Shown one piece after another: positions 26,411 to 36,059 of a stretch of 64,000 nucleotides of DNA (position 1 is the first letter of the stretch; the number at the start of each line of letters is the position of its first letter). The notes beneath the pieces were generated by a model. The model worked only from the letters and a program-made list of their open reading frames with translations. It did no database searches and was not told where the DNA came from. Source of the stretch: Fusobacteria bacterium ZRK30 (lineage in GTDB: Bacteria > Fusobacteriota > Fusobacteriia > Fusobacteriales > Fusobacteriaceae); assembly GCA_024628785.1 (NCBI GenBank), contig CP102405.1:1674001-1738000 (forward strand), given 5' to 3'. The translations under genes and the position numbers were made by a program.

Positions 26411-27748
26411 CTATGCTCTTTTTAATTTGATTTCTTCTTTTTTTGCTTCTTTTTGCTCTATTTCTTTAGGTAGGATTATATTTAAGACAACTGCTATTCC
26501 AGCTGATACAACTATTCCAGATCCTCCAAATATTAATTTAAACGACTCAGGTAAATAAGCTAATGCTTCTGGAACACTTCCCATTCCAAATCCTAATCCT
26601 AAAGCTACAGCTACTATTACTGCATTTCTACCTACTAACTGCTCTTTTGTGATTAAGTTTATTCCACTTATAGCTATCATTGCAAATAACATTACTAAAC
26701 TTCCACCTATGACACTGGCAGGTATGATAGATATCAATGCTCCTATCTTTGGAATAAATGCTCCTGCTATTAAGAACATAGCTCCAGTTCCCACAACAAA
26801 TCTACTCATAACTCCTGTCATGGCTACAATTCCTGTATTTTGGCTGAATGAAGTAGTTGGTAAGATACTAAAAGAAGCTGCAATAACTCCTCCAAAACCA
26901 TCAGCTAAGATTCCTCCTGATAATTCTTTGTCTGTTACTTCTCTATTGGCTCCACCCATTGTTACTCCTGACATGTCTCCTACTGTTTCCACAGCTGATA
27001 CTACATACATCAGCATCATTGCTAATATAGCGTCTAAATGAAATTCTAATCCATATGTAAATGGTTTAGGTACTACAAAGTAACTGGCTTGACTCACAGC
27101 ACCAAAATCGATTTTCCCCATAAATCCTGCTATTATTATTCCTGCTACTGTTCCAACTGCTATTGCTGCTGTTCTCCAAATACCCTTTGCAAATTGATTG
27201 AAGATAATAACAACTACTAGTACTGTTCCACCTAAAAGTAAGTTTGATAATGATCCAAAATCTTTTGCTCCAAATCCACCAGCTAAGTTTTTTATCCCAA
27301 CCGGTAATAAAGACAATCCAATAGATAAAACTACTACACCTGTTACGATTGGCGGGAAAAACTTTCTAACTTTTCTCATGAATAATCCGATAAATGCTTC
27401 AAATAATCCACCGACCAATGCTGCTCCTAATACACCCTCGAATCCATATTTTAATCCGATTGAGATAGCTACAGGTACGAATGCAAAACTTGTTCCCACA
27501 ACAACTGGTAATCTGGCTCCAATAGGCCCTATTCTGTATGCCTGAATCAATGTATTTAGTCCTGATACAAACATAGTACATTGAATTAAAAATGTCAACT
27601 TCTCACTTGGAATTCCTATAACTCCTCCAACTATTAATATCGGTGCCAGGTTACTCACAAACATAGCTAATATATGCTGTAAACCTAATGGTATTGCTTC
27701 CTTAAGTACTGGTACTCCATCTAAATCATATGGTGATCTATTTTTCAT
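26411..27748 (-). CDS. Xanthine/uracil permease (NCS2 family)
   Basis: An inner-membrane nucleobase:cation symporter with 445 residues and about 12-14 membrane segments. It opens SPYDLDGVPVLKEAIPLGLQHILAMFVSNLAP, and the quoted 'GLQHILAMF' is diagnostic of the NCS2 family. SAVETVGDMSGVTMGG carries the conserved Glu region, and LPTTSFSQNTGIVAMTG the QNxG motif. A guanine-type riboswitch in the leader shows that it takes up a purine, most likely xanthine, guanine or hypoxanthine, which feeds the hydroxylase genes downstream. The Lys/Glu-rich tail is cytoplasmic. Confidence 0.93.
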   Translation of the reverse strand: MKNRSPYDLDGVPVLKEAIPLGLQHILAMFVSNLAPILIVGGVIGIPSEKLTFLIQCTMFVSGLNTLIQAYRIGPIGARLPVVVGTSFAFVPVAISIGLKYGFEGVLGAALVGGLFEAFIGLFMRKVRKFFPPIVTGVVVLSIGLSLLPVGIKNLAGGFGAKDFGSLSNLLLGGTVLVVVIIFNQFAKGIWRTAAIAVGTVAGIIIAGFMGKIDFGAVSQASYFVVPKPFTYGLEFHLDAILAMMLMYVVSAVETVGDMSGVTMGGANREVTDKELSGGILADGFGGVIAASFSILPTTSFSQNTGIVAMTGVMSRFVVGTGAMFLIAGAFIPKIGALISIIPASVIGGSLVMLFAMIAISGINLITKEQLVGRNAVIVAVALGLGFGMGSVPEALAYLPESFKLIFGGSGIVVSAGIAVVLNIILPKEIEQKEAKKEEIKLKRA

Positions 27749-27796
27749 TTTTTTCCTCCTAAAGTTTTTATAACTCTAATTGTGGTTCGAGTAAAC

Positions 27797-27839
27797 AAAA
27801 AATGCCCACTCCTCCCAATAAGTGAGAAAATAGGCATTT
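27797..27839 (-). terminator. Expression-platform terminator of the purine riboswitch
   Basis: AAATGCC / GGGCATTTTTT hairpin on the minus strand between the aptamer and the permease start, 50 bases before the ATG. Its loop contains CACTTATTGGGAGGAGT. Ligand binding upstream would favour this terminator, giving repression by guanine or xanthine. Confidence 0.75.
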
Positions 27840-27895
27840 AGGTTAAAGAACTCCCCTAATAACTTAGTAGAATTCACCATATACTTAATTTTTTC

Positions 27896-27963
27896 ACTCA
27901 TAGTAGGTCGTTTACGGTGACCTGTAGAGACGCTCCTCCTTATTAAGAGCATATACGAGTTAA
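27896..27963 (-). promoter_or_regulatory. Purine (guanine-type) riboswitch aptamer
   Basis: On the minus strand: P1 ACUCGUAUA/UACUAUGAGU, P2 GCUCUU/AGGAGC with loop AAUAAGG, J2/3 UCUCUAC, and P3 AGGUC/GACCU with loop ACCGUAAAC. The CCGUAAA loop pairing with the GG of the P2 loop is the hallmark of the class. The base that decides specificity (position 74) is C, which means guanine or hypoxanthine rather than adenine. J2/3 has UCUC where UUUC is usual, a change at an exposed position. It is followed by a terminator and the permease gene. Confidence 0.92.
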
Positions 27964-28011
27964 TTTATGTGGTTATAATACGATATTTATATGACAATGT
28001 CAAGAAGAATA

Positions 28012-28056
28012 ATAAAAAAAGCAATTAATCACAATGGGATTAATTGCTTTTTTTAT
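28012..28056. terminator. Bidirectional terminator
   Basis: AAAAAGCAATTAATC / GATTAATTGCTTTTT with A and T tracts on both flanks, in the gap between the GNAT gene and the riboswitch promoter. The 27749-28212 gap otherwise holds only the riboswitch and its promoter. Confidence 0.8.
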
Positions 28057-28212
28057 TAGAAGTGAATTTTCTAATTCTTTTAGGTTGATTTTATACCCTT
28101 ATAAAAATTTAAAATTAATATTATAGAGGTTCAAGTGTATAAACAAAAACTACTTTTTACTCCTATTTAAACTTTAAAGTTTCAAAAATATAAATATTAA
28201 TTCTTCCTCTTA

Positions 28213-28728
28213 TTATAACTTAACTTTCCAAATAAAATTATCTATTCTAGGACCCCAATAATTCTTCGCTTTAAAAAATGGTTCTCCTAAATTTTTAGTC
28301 CAATATATTTGGGCACTTTTATAACCGGAATCTAAATAAAATTCTTTTATATTTTTAGATTTTAATATTTTGTATATTTCATTCAAAAGAGTTTTTCCTA
28401 TACCTTTTCTTTGATAAGATGGATGGATATATACAGTTCCTATTTTCATAGAATCCTTTTTAAGACCTTTAATCACATTTTTTATATCTGAATTACAATA
28501 TGAAGATGATATAGTCCCTATTATTTTTTCACCATCTAGAGCAACCAGCATAGATATATTACTTCCTTCTTCAAAATAATTTTTACAATACTTCATTTTT
28601 TCTTCTACTTCTTCATCTACAAAATTTGAAATAGTTATTCCTTCTCTTTTAGCAGTATCAGATATAACTATTCTAAAAAATTCTTCTAGCTTAGGAAGAT
28701 TATTTTTTATTGGTTTTTTAATTTCCAT
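28213..28728 (-). CDS. GNAT-family N-acetyltransferase
   Basis: A cytosolic acetyl-CoA-dependent acetyltransferase of 171 residues and unknown acceptor. The acetyl-CoA loop is seen as VYIHPSYQRKGIGKTLLNEI (R/Q-x-x-G-x-G/A) at about residues 97-117. It begins with a helical segment rich in Lys and Glu and ends SAQIYWTKNLGEPFF. It is a single gene, not linked to its neighbours. The substrate cannot be told. Confidence 0.85.
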   Translation of the reverse strand: MEIKKPIKNNLPKLEEFFRIVISDTAKREGITISNFVDEEVEEKMKYCKNYFEEGSNISMLVALDGEKIIGTISSSYCNSDIKNVIKGLKKDSMKIGTVYIHPSYQRKGIGKTLLNEIYKILKSKNIKEFYLDSGYKSAQIYWTKNLGEPFFKAKNYWGPRIDNFIWKVKL

Positions 28729-28740
28729 AAGTCTCCTTTT

Positions 28741-28884
28741 TTATCTAATTATTTTAATTCCAATGTATGAAAATCCAGATCCTAACTCTAATAAAAATTT
28801 GGTTATATTTTCTACCAGAGAATCCTCTAATTCTTTTTCATTATAATTTTTTGTAAGAGTTCCCTTGATTGAATAATACTAGAG
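28741..28884 (-). pseudogene. Fragment of a DUF1016 (YhcG-type) nuclease gene
   Basis: About 43 codons read LTKNYNEKELEDSLVENI and then TKFLLELGSGFSYIGI, and end in a stop. This matches the central part of PDDEXK-type DUF1016 proteins (LExALixhlxxFLLELGxGFxFVG). There is no start and no catalytic half, so it is a relic. The rest of the 28729-29173 gap holds a repeat and a terminator. Confidence 0.65.
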
Positions 28885-29012
28885 TATACTACATAAATAA
28901 GAGAATAGTGCTCTTAACTTTCACTCTCTCATATTAATGTCATTTATGAAAGTTATAATAAAAATTATTTTCTCACCCTATCTCTTTCTATAAGTAAAAA
29001 GTGAAAACAATG

Positions 29013-29125
29013 GACACGGAGATACACAGAGAAAAAAAGACTATACATAGAAGTCTCAGCGAATCTCTAATATAATCTCTGAAAACCCCTGTGATCTCTG
29101 AGTCTCCGTGTTAAGATTTTCTGTA
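29013..29125. repeat. Dispersed ACACAGAG repeat, copy 2
   Basis: The ends GACACGGAGATACACAGAG and CTCTGAGTCTCCGTGT are inverted copies of each other and match the element at 22566-22662. The interior is diverged. Confidence 0.7.
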
Positions 29126-29137
29126 TTCTATGTTTAA

Positions 29138-29170
29138 AAAAAAGTTGCTCTTTAAATAAAGAGCAACTAA
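29138..29170 (-). terminator. Terminator of the MATE gene pair
   Basis: GTTGCTCTTT / AAAGAGCAAC, then seven T on the minus strand, just past the second MATE gene. Confidence 0.85.
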
Positions 29171-29173
29171 CGT

Positions 29174-30526
29174 TTAAGTTAAAGTAGAAATTTCTACTTT
29201 AGAATTTAATTCTTTTATGGTTTTTAGTAATGCCGGCAGCATTATAGTTAATGCTATAAGATCTGATATGGGTCTGCTTAACCATACCCCTTTCATCCCA
29301 AGAAGGTTTGGGAGCATAAAAATTATCGGGAATATAATTATCACTTTTCTTAAAAGGTTATAAGTGAATGCTCTTCTGGCATCTCCCATAGCTCTATAAA
29401 CTCCTGAAATCATAATAGTCATTATCATAACCGGGGCAAGGATAAACCCGTATCTCAAAGCCTCTATTCCTAACTCAATAGTTTCGCTGTCAGTAATAAA
29501 ACTTTTTATGACTAGCCCAGGGAATAATTGAATTAAAAAAAATATTCCTAAGGATATTAAAGTACCGCTTTTTACAGCAATTTTTATTGCTTCTGAAACT
29601 CTAAAATATTTTTCAGCACCTAGGTTATGGCTTATGATTGGCTGTACTCCTGCTGAAATGCCTGAACTAATCATCAAAACAACAGAGTGGATAGTCATAT
29701 ATATCCCATAAACAGCTACTGCTGTAGTACCTCCTAAAACTATTAATTTCATATTGAAGATATCTATTAATGCCCCATTTGCAAATGGAATTATTGCTGT
29801 AGCTGCACCTAATTTCAAAATATTTATTATTATTTTAAAATCAAATTTTAAATCCTTTAATTTTATTCTCATTAACCCATTGTTTCTAGACATAAAGTAA
29901 GTTATCATCCATAGGGGTAAAATACTGGCTATCAAACTAGCTATAGCTGCTCCTCTAACTCCTAAATCCAATGGAAATATAAAGATATAATGTAAAACTA
30001 TATTCGTCAAAGAACTGGCTACTGCAGTCAATAAAACTAATTTTGGATAACCTTGAGCTCTTATGGCATTGTTAAAGCTTAGTGTAATAGTGTTAAAGAA
30101 GGAACAGAATAAAAATACTCTCCCGTAACTTATCGCTTCTTCTACCATTTTTAAATTATTACCATGACCTTTTAAAAAATATGGTAAAAACAATATCTGA
30201 CCTACTATTACTACTAAACATAGAGTCAGAGTTAGAAAAATTTGATTTCCCAAGATTTTTCTCACCTTGTTTTTATTTTTTTCTCCCAAGGCTATAGAAA
30301 TAAGTACTCCGCCTCCAGCACTAATCAGCACAGATATTGAGTTAGATACTCTAGAGAGTGGAAAAACTATTGCAACCCCTGCCAATGATTCTGTTCCCAG
30401 TTTATGACCGATAAACATAGTGTCTACTACAGAATACATAACTGTGACTACCATTCCTAATATAGCCGGTATAGAATATTCAACTAATAATTTCGTTATC
30501 GGTTCATTTTCCAATCGATTAGGCAT
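29174..30526 (-). CDS. MATE-family efflux transporter (second of pair)
   Basis: An inner-membrane multidrug/cation antiporter with 450 residues and 12 expected membrane segments. The N-terminal signature is MPNRLENEPITKLLVEYSIP with AILGMVVTVMYSVVDTMFIG, typical of MATE proteins (P-A-x-x-x-M--------D--F). It starts 11 bases downstream of another MATE gene, so the two form an operon. They are quite different in sequence and are not a recent duplication. The substrate is unknown; Na+ coupling is plausible but not shown. Confidence 0.9.
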   Translation of the reverse strand: MPNRLENEPITKLLVEYSIPAILGMVVTVMYSVVDTMFIGHKLGTESLAGVAIVFPLSRVSNSISVLISAGGGVLISIALGEKNKNKVRKILGNQIFLTLTLCLVVIVGQILFLPYFLKGHGNNLKMVEEAISYGRVFLFCSFFNTITLSFNNAIRAQGYPKLVLLTAVASSLTNIVLHYIFIFPLDLGVRGAAIASLIASILPLWMITYFMSRNNGLMRIKLKDLKFDFKIIINILKLGAATAIIPFANGALIDIFNMKLIVLGGTTAVAVYGIYMTIHSVVLMISSGISAGVQPIISHNLGAEKYFRVSEAIKIAVKSGTLISLGIFFLIQLFPGLVIKSFITDSETIELGIEALRYGFILAPVMIMTIMISGVYRAMGDARRAFTYNLLRKVIIIFPIIFMLPNLLGMKGVWLSRPISDLIALTIMLPALLKTIKELNSKVEISTLT

Positions 30527-30537
30527 TAAATACTCCT

Positions 30538-31971
30538 TTATTTAGTTTCTATCTTGGTAAATTCTGCTTCCATCTCAACTTCTACACCTTGGTTTATTTT
30601 ATTTTTTACCCTCTCACCTTCAGTATCCCCTACTATACTCTTAAATTCAGATCTTTTATAGAAATATATAGCAACCAGCATAGCGATGATGTTGCTAGAA
30701 GATATGGCATACCATATGACCTTTTCTGTTTTACCTATAAAATATGGCAGCAGTAATAGAGTAGGTAGCCTAAATACCCAGAGTCTTGACATACTGAGAT
30801 ACATGGCTTTTTTTGTCTGCCCTGCACCCTGTAATGCTCCTGTAATTATAGGGAGGATAGCCAGTCCTATCAAACTTAAAGATATATATTTAAGATAGTC
30901 ATTTCCCAGGTATATGATATCTTTGTTGGTAGAGAAAAACCTGACAATACTGCTTCCCCAAAATAACAGGATAGTAGTACCTGCTACAGAAAAAACAGCT
31001 CCCAAGACTGAACTCTTGAATACACACTCCTTAACTCTCTTTACATCATTATTTCCTATATTTTGACCAACTATGGAAGATACAGCTCCTCCAATTCCCA
31101 TAGCAGGCATCACTATGAGTCCGTTTATCCTATTTCCAATTCCAAAAGCAGCCAGGGTTAACTCCCCATAAGTATTTACAAAACTATTAAGTACAACAAA
31201 TCCCATAGCTATGGTTGCCTGCCCTATAGAGGCAGGAATTCCTAATGTTGTTAATCTTTTTATATAACTAAACTCCGGCTTCAGATCTTTCAACCTTAAT
31301 TTCATAGGAGTATCTCTTATAAATAATTGATATACTATGTAAAATGACATTATAGCTCTAGCAAGGAGGGTAGCCAGAGCTGCCCCTTTTATTCCCAGGT
31401 CTAAGTAAAATATAAATATTGGGTCCAATACTATATTAATAGTTACAGATATAAGGCTGAGAATCATAGGAGAAATTGTATCCCCTTCTCCCTGTTTTAT
31501 AGATGAATATACAAAACTGGCATACATAAGGGGAGCACCTCCCACTATAAGGATCAGATAGATATAAGCATTACTGTATATATCTCCTGTGGCTCCCATA
31601 ACTTTTAATATATATGGTGTACTTATTATCCCACTTATACTGAGTAGTACAGAAAATCCCATAGCAAAACTTACCAGCTGTCCTGCTGTTTTTTTAGCTT
31701 CATCTATTTTCTCTGCACCTATATTCTGGGATATCAGGGTAGTGCCAGCTATTCCTATTCCCACCCCTAATGCCAGTTGTAAAAACACAACCGGCCAGGC
31801 CAAGGTCATAGAAGCCACTTCCACTGCACCTAATTTACTTAAAAAATATGTATCTGTCAGATTATACATGGTCTGTATAAGGTTGTTTAACATTATAGGG
31901 AGGGAGAGTAAGATTATTACCTTATACATATTCCCTTCTAATATCATCTTTCTTTTCTTCATTGTTTTCAT
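30538..31971 (-). CDS. MATE-family efflux transporter (first of pair)
   Basis: An inner-membrane MATE antiporter, 477 residues, about 12 membrane segments. The opening LEGNMYKVIILLSLPIMLNN continues into TMYNLTDTYFLSKLG, and the second half repeats the pattern with TLGIPASIGQATIAMG. The C-terminus is an acidic tail (EVEMEAEFTKIETK). It is first in the two-gene unit. Tandem MATE genes may act singly; a joint complex is not implied. Confidence 0.9.
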   Translation of the reverse strand: MKTMKKRKMILEGNMYKVIILLSLPIMLNNLIQTMYNLTDTYFLSKLGAVEVASMTLAWPVVFLQLALGVGIGIAGTTLISQNIGAEKIDEAKKTAGQLVSFAMGFSVLLSISGIISTPYILKVMGATGDIYSNAYIYLILIVGGAPLMYASFVYSSIKQGEGDTISPMILSLISVTINIVLDPIFIFYLDLGIKGAALATLLARAIMSFYIVYQLFIRDTPMKLRLKDLKPEFSYIKRLTTLGIPASIGQATIAMGFVVLNSFVNTYGELTLAAFGIGNRINGLIVMPAMGIGGAVSSIVGQNIGNNDVKRVKECVFKSSVLGAVFSVAGTTILLFWGSSIVRFFSTNKDIIYLGNDYLKYISLSLIGLAILPIITGALQGAGQTKKAMYLSMSRLWVFRLPTLLLLPYFIGKTEKVIWYAISSSNIIAMLVAIYFYKRSEFKSIVGDTEGERVKNKINQGVEVEMEAEFTKIETK

Positions 31972-32146
31972 AGATCACCTCGAATATAAGCTTTTTTTAT
32001 ACTATATATTCTACCACTAAAATAATTCCCTCTCAATACTGCTTCTTTTTATTTTAAAGGTTCACAATATTTTCTTTTAAGATCAATTAAAATAAAGAAT
32101 ACATATATATGTAACTTATCAAAAGGTTCATTTTTTAGGTTCATCT

Positions 32147-32986
32147 TTACTTATATTGAGACAGGGTGTCTTCTAAAAGAACCTTTATCTTTTTTCTAAG
32201 AGACAAAGGCTCTAAAATTTCAGCTTCATCATAAAACCTAGAAAAATATAAGGTAGCTTTTCTATCACTGGATTCACAGTAATATATATCTCCTTCTATC
32301 TTTACTAAAGTTGGTTTATAGTGACTTATCCTTTTGAACCAGATCTTTCCCTGGTCCGTTAATCTAACCTTTACAATATTCCCGTAGGACAAAAATGGGT
32401 CAAAGTTTTTATGTACCTTATCTATATAATCCATATCCACATATCTTTTATTTTTTCTAAATCTTATAGGAGTTACTTTGGATATCCTGGACAGGTTAAA
32501 GACACTGTATTGTTTTTTTTCATATATCCAGCAAAACAAGAAGTTGTTTTTCTCCTCAGATGTAACTTTAAAAAAATAAGGTTCTACTATATAATCATTC
32601 CCTAAGTGGGTTATCAAAACCTCCTCCTTCCTCTGTATAGCCTTTTGTATAGACTCATATTCAGAATAAAAAATTTTCCTCTCTCTCTTATAGTGGGGCT
32701 GGGATATATACGTTCTTATAAGATCTCTAAAATATTCCGATTCATTTTGTATCTTATTTTTGGGAAGTAGATTATCATAGATAAGCTGGTTTTCCTTATT
32801 TAAGTTAAACTGTATCTTTTTATTACCAGAACTCTTCTTAAATGGGTATTTATCCACACTGGTGTAGGAGCTGGTAAACAACCTGTTAAAAAAACTATTG
32901 ATCTTTATATCAAAGTTCTCTATATCCCTAAATGTTATCTCATTGACAAAATTTGGGACGGTAAACCTTATTTTCTTATCACTCAT
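32147..32986 (-). CDS. WYL-domain protein, probable transcription regulator
   Basis: A 279-residue protein. The N-terminal part (about 1-95) is helical and basic and probably binds DNA, although no textbook helix-turn-helix is obvious. The central part (about 115-190) has a WYL-type ligand-sensing domain: IVEPYFFKVTSEEKNNFLFC, then YSVFNLSRISKVTPI, in which NLSRI is the usual end of the motif. The C-terminal part is the WYL extension. WYL proteins often answer to nucleotides or single-stranded DNA. It is a single gene between the MATE pair and lepA. Confidence 0.75.
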   Translation of the reverse strand: MSDKKIRFTVPNFVNEITFRDIENFDIKINSFFNRLFTSSYTSVDKYPFKKSSGNKKIQFNLNKENQLIYDNLLPKNKIQNESEYFRDLIRTYISQPHYKRERKIFYSEYESIQKAIQRKEEVLITHLGNDYIVEPYFFKVTSEEKNNFLFCWIYEKKQYSVFNLSRISKVTPIRFRKNKRYVDMDYIDKVHKNFDPFLSYGNIVKVRLTDQGKIWFKRISHYKPTLVKIEGDIYYCESSDRKATLYFSRFYDEAEILEPLSLRKKIKVLLEDTLSQYK

Positions 32987-33234
32987 AACTTTCCTCCAAT
33001 ATTATATTGATTTATACCTAAGTATATAGTAAAAACTAGTTAATTAAAAATCAAAGTGAAAAGATAAAGAATAGAAAGATAGAAGTTGTTCTATATTCTG
33101 TGATATTCGTGAGCTAGATAGAAAACAAAGTACAGGGAGTAATGGTTGCTTTTTCTACTGAGATAGCTTATAATAGAATGTAAAATTATAAATTAATTTA
33201 TAAAAAATTTAATATAAACATTAGGAGGAACGTT

Positions 33235-35037
33235 GTGTCACAAGAATTAAAAAGAAATTTTTCAATAATCGCACATATAGACCATGGAAAATCTACCTTA
33301 GCTGATAGACTTATCCAATCAACAGGAACTGTTGCTGACAGGGATATGGAGAACCAGCTATTAGACAGTATGGACTTAGAAAAAGAGAAGGGTATAACAA
33401 TAAAAGCCAATACTGTTACTATTAACTATAAAGCTAATGACGGTAAAACATATGAATTGAATTTAATCGATACACCTGGACATGTAGACTTTATCTATGA
33501 GGTATCTAGATCTCTGGCTGCCTGTGAAGGTGCACTATTAGTAGTAGATGCAGCTCAAGGTGTAGAAGCACAAACTTTAGCTAACGTATACCTGGCTTTA
33601 GAGCAAGACTTAGAAGTAGTACCTGTAATCAATAAGATCGATCTGCCTGCTGCTGATGTAGAAAAGGTTAGAAATGAAATAGAAGACGTTATCGGGATCC
33701 CTGCAGATGAAGCGGTTCTTACATCTGCTAAATCAGGTATAGGAATAGAAGATCTATTAGAAGCTATTGTTAAATATATACCTGCTCCTGCAAACAATGA
33801 AGGCGGTCCTTTAAAAGCTCTTATATTCGATTCACATTTTGACGACTATAGAGGAGTAATTACCTATGTAAGAGTTATAGATGGAACTATAAAAAAAGGG
33901 GATAAGATCAAAGTATTCTCTAACGATCACCAATTTGATGTTCTTGAATGTGGTATATTCTCTCCTAACATGAATCCTACTAATGTATTGACTGCAGGAT
34001 CGGTAGGATATGTTATTACAGGTACAAAATCTATCCATGATTCACAGGTAGGAGATACTATTACTAGTCTTAAAAATCCATGTGAAACACCTCTAGAAGG
34101 TTATAGACAAGCTCAATCGATGGTATTTGCTGGATTATATCCAATATCTACCGATGACTATGAAGATCTTAGAGAAGCTATTGAAAAATTACAATTAAAC
34201 GATGCTTCACTTACTTTTGAACCTGAAACATCATTAGCATTAGGATTTGGATTTAGATGTGGATTCTTGGGCCTTTTACATATGGAGATTATTGTAGAAA
34301 GACTTAGAAGAGAATATAATATCGACCTTATATCTACTTCACCATCAGTTGAATATAGAATCCATAAGGAAAATGAACCAATGTACACTATAGATAACCC
34401 GGAAGATTTCCCTGGAGGCGGACAAGGAAAGGTAATCGTAGAAGAGCCATATATCAAAGGTAATATCATAGTTCCAAAAGACTTTGTCGGTGGAGTTATG
34501 GAATTATGCCAGTTAAAAAGAGGAACATATGTCAGTATGAACTATATAGACGATACTCGTGCTATGATTACATATGAGCTGCCCCTTGCAGAGATAGTGT
34601 TAGATTTTTATGACAAATTAAAATCTAGAACTAAGGGATACGCTTCATTTGAATATGAAATGATAGGATATAGACCTGGAAACCTGGTAAAAGTTAACAT
34701 CTTAGTGTCTGGTGAAGGTGTAGATGCATTCTCATTTATTGCACATTCAGACCATGCCCAGGCCAGAGGAAGGGTAATCGTAGAAAAATTAAAAGAAATT
34801 ATTCCAAGACAGCAATTTGAAATTCCTATTCAAGCTGCACTGGGAGCTAAAATAATAGCAAGAGAAACTATTAGAGCATTTAGAAAGAACGTTACAGCTA
34901 AATGTTATGGTGGAGATATAAGTAGAAAGAAAAAATTATTAGAGAAACAAAAAGCCGGTAAGAAGAGAATGAAACAGATAGGTAATGTAGAGATACCACA
35001 AGAAGCATTTATCTCAGTTTTAAAATTAAGTGACTAA
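33235..35037 (+). CDS. lepA: Elongation factor 4 (LepA)
   Basis: A ribosome-binding translational GTPase that helps ribosome function and biogenesis under stress. It has 600 residues, the standard length. The G1 motif is [15 protein letters not shown]3 DTPGHVDF, and G4 NKIDLP. The C-terminal domain with the LepA-specific tail is complete ([20 protein letters not shown]). It starts with GTG at 33235, eight bases after AGGAGGAA. A terminator follows. The assignment is firm. Confidence 0.98.
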   Translation: MSQELKRNFSIIAHIDHGKSTLADRLIQSTGTVADRDMENQLLDSMDLEKEKGITIKANTVTINYKANDGKTYELNLIDTPGHVDFIYEVSRSLAACEGALLVVDAAQGVEAQTLANVYLALEQDLEVVPVINKIDLPAADVEKVRNEIEDVIGIPADEAVLTSAKSGIGIEDLLEAIVKYIPAPANNEGGPLKALIFDSHFDDYRGVITYVRVIDGTIKKGDKIKVFSNDHQFDVLECGIFSPNMNPTNVLTAGSVGYVITGTKSIHDSQVGDTITSLKNPCETPLEGYRQAQSMVFAGLYPISTDDYEDLREAIEKLQLNDASLTFEPETSLALGFGFRCGFLGLLHMEIIVERLRREYNIDLISTSPSVEYRIHKENEPMYTIDNPEDFPGGGQGKVIVEEPYIKGNIIVPKDFVGGVMELCQLKRGTYVSMNYIDDTRAMITYELPLAEIVLDFYDKLKSRTKGYASFEYEMIGYRPGNLVKVNILVSGEGVDAFSFIAHSDHAQARGRVIVEKLKEIIPRQQFEIPIQAALGAKIIARETIRAFRKNVTAKCYGGDISRKKKLLEKQKAGKKRMKQIGNVEIPQEAFISVLKLSD

Positions 35038-35047
35038 ATATAAAATT

Positions 35048-35082
35048 ATAACTAGCTGATATCTATCGGCTAGTTTTTTTTG
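35048..35082 (+). terminator. Terminator of lepA
   Basis: AACTAGCTGATA / TCGGCTAGTT, followed by eight T, 12 bases after the stop. Confidence 0.85.
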
Positions 35083-35155
35083 AAATAAAATAAATTTAGG
35101 TATTTCATCCATTATATAGTAAACTAATATTAATCAAAATATGAGGGGGAAATAT

Positions 35156-35413
35156 ATGAATTCAAGAATTGATGAAATTATAAAAAAACTGTCTATGTAT
35201 GAAAGAGCTGAAGAAGTTGGTACATTTTTAAAATTACACGATACTGTTATCCATGAATTGCATATAGAGTTAGACCGTGCCTATGATATCATTCCAAAAG
35301 AGGAGATCGAATCAGATATAAAAGATTTGGAATCATATTTAACTGAGATCACTGATCATCATAAGAAGGAATTACTTCATGAAATTATCGCCTATATAGA
35401 GAAAAAAGTCTAA
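35156..35413 (+). CDS. Small helical protein, unknown
   Basis: Eighty-five residues, predicted all-helical and mixed in charge (MNSRIDEIIKKLSMYERAEE to HEIIAYIEKKV). I chose the ATG at 35156 because the upstream ATG at 35141 is part of the sequence that supplies the GAGGGGG ribosome site. It lies 31 bases before the cyclic-nucleotide-binding protein gene, so they may be one transcription unit. No domain is recognised; the pattern is like a short regulatory or toxin-antitoxin-size protein, but nothing specific supports that. Confidence 0.7.
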   Translation: MNSRIDEIIKKLSMYERAEEVGTFLKLHDTVIHELHIELDRAYDIIPKEEIESDIKDLESYLTEITDHHKKELLHEIIAYIEKKV

Positions 35414-35446
35414 AATCTAAAATGTAAGGGAGTTTTAATTATAGCT

Positions 35447-35962
35447 ATGAATACAAAAAAATCTAAACCTGAAGTAACTTATAAGGAAAAACAATTAATT
35501 TTTTCTATGCTAAATAAAATATCACTCTTTGGTGGTTTAACTGCCGGAGAACTAGAATGTCTTATACCTATGCTGACTACAGCTTCCTTTAAAAAAGGAG
35601 AATCTGTCTTCACCCAAGGGGAGTCACCAAATAATATCTTTATTATCCAAAGTGGTGAAATTAAAATAGTTAAGCAGCAGGATGACGTTGAAATTGAATT
35701 AATCCGGTTTAAGGAGGGTAATTTATTTGGTGAAACTGAACTTATTGGTATTTTCAAATATATTGCTTCTGCTATCGCCTTAACAGATGTAAAGTTACTT
35801 GTGTTTTCTAAATCTGCTCTTTACTCTCTGCACAGTAAAAACATGAAGTTATTCAGCAAGATAATTTTAAATGTCGCTCGTGAATCTTGTCGAAGAACTG
35901 CTAAAACCGATGAATATTGGTTGGATGAAATGGTTAAGTTAAGAAAAATCCACAAAAAATAG
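35447..35962 (+). CDS. Stand-alone cyclic-nucleotide-binding domain protein
   Basis: A 171-residue protein made almost entirely of a CRP-type cNMP-binding barrel: KISLFGGLTAGELECLIPML, then FKKGESVFTQGESPNNIFII, SGEIKIV, FKEGNLFGETELIG. The C-terminus has one long helix and then ends, with no helix-turn-helix. The phosphate cassette (GETELIG) lacks the Arg that contacts cAMP in CRP, so it may sense something else or nothing. A paralogue of the same layout lies at 50251. It probably acts by protein contacts. The target is unknown. Confidence 0.8.
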   Translation: MNTKKSKPEVTYKEKQLIFSMLNKISLFGGLTAGELECLIPMLTTASFKKGESVFTQGESPNNIFIIQSGEIKIVKQQDDVEIELIRFKEGNLFGETELIGIFKYIASAIALTDVKLLVFSKSALYSLHSKNMKLFSKIILNVARESCRRTAKTDEYWLDEMVKLRKIHKK

Positions 35963-35989
35963 ATATAAGTTGTCACATATATATTTTCA

Positions 35990-36025
35990 ATATCAAAGTG
36001 GTAGATATCTCTGCCACTTTTTTAT
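35990..36025 (+). terminator. Terminator before the ABC importer
   Basis: AAAGTGG / CCACTTTTTT hairpin with a 12-base loop that is itself partly palindromic, 30 bases after the preceding stop. Confidence 0.75.
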
Positions 36026-36059
36026 GATTAAAAAAAAATTTTAAATAGGAGTTTAAAAA

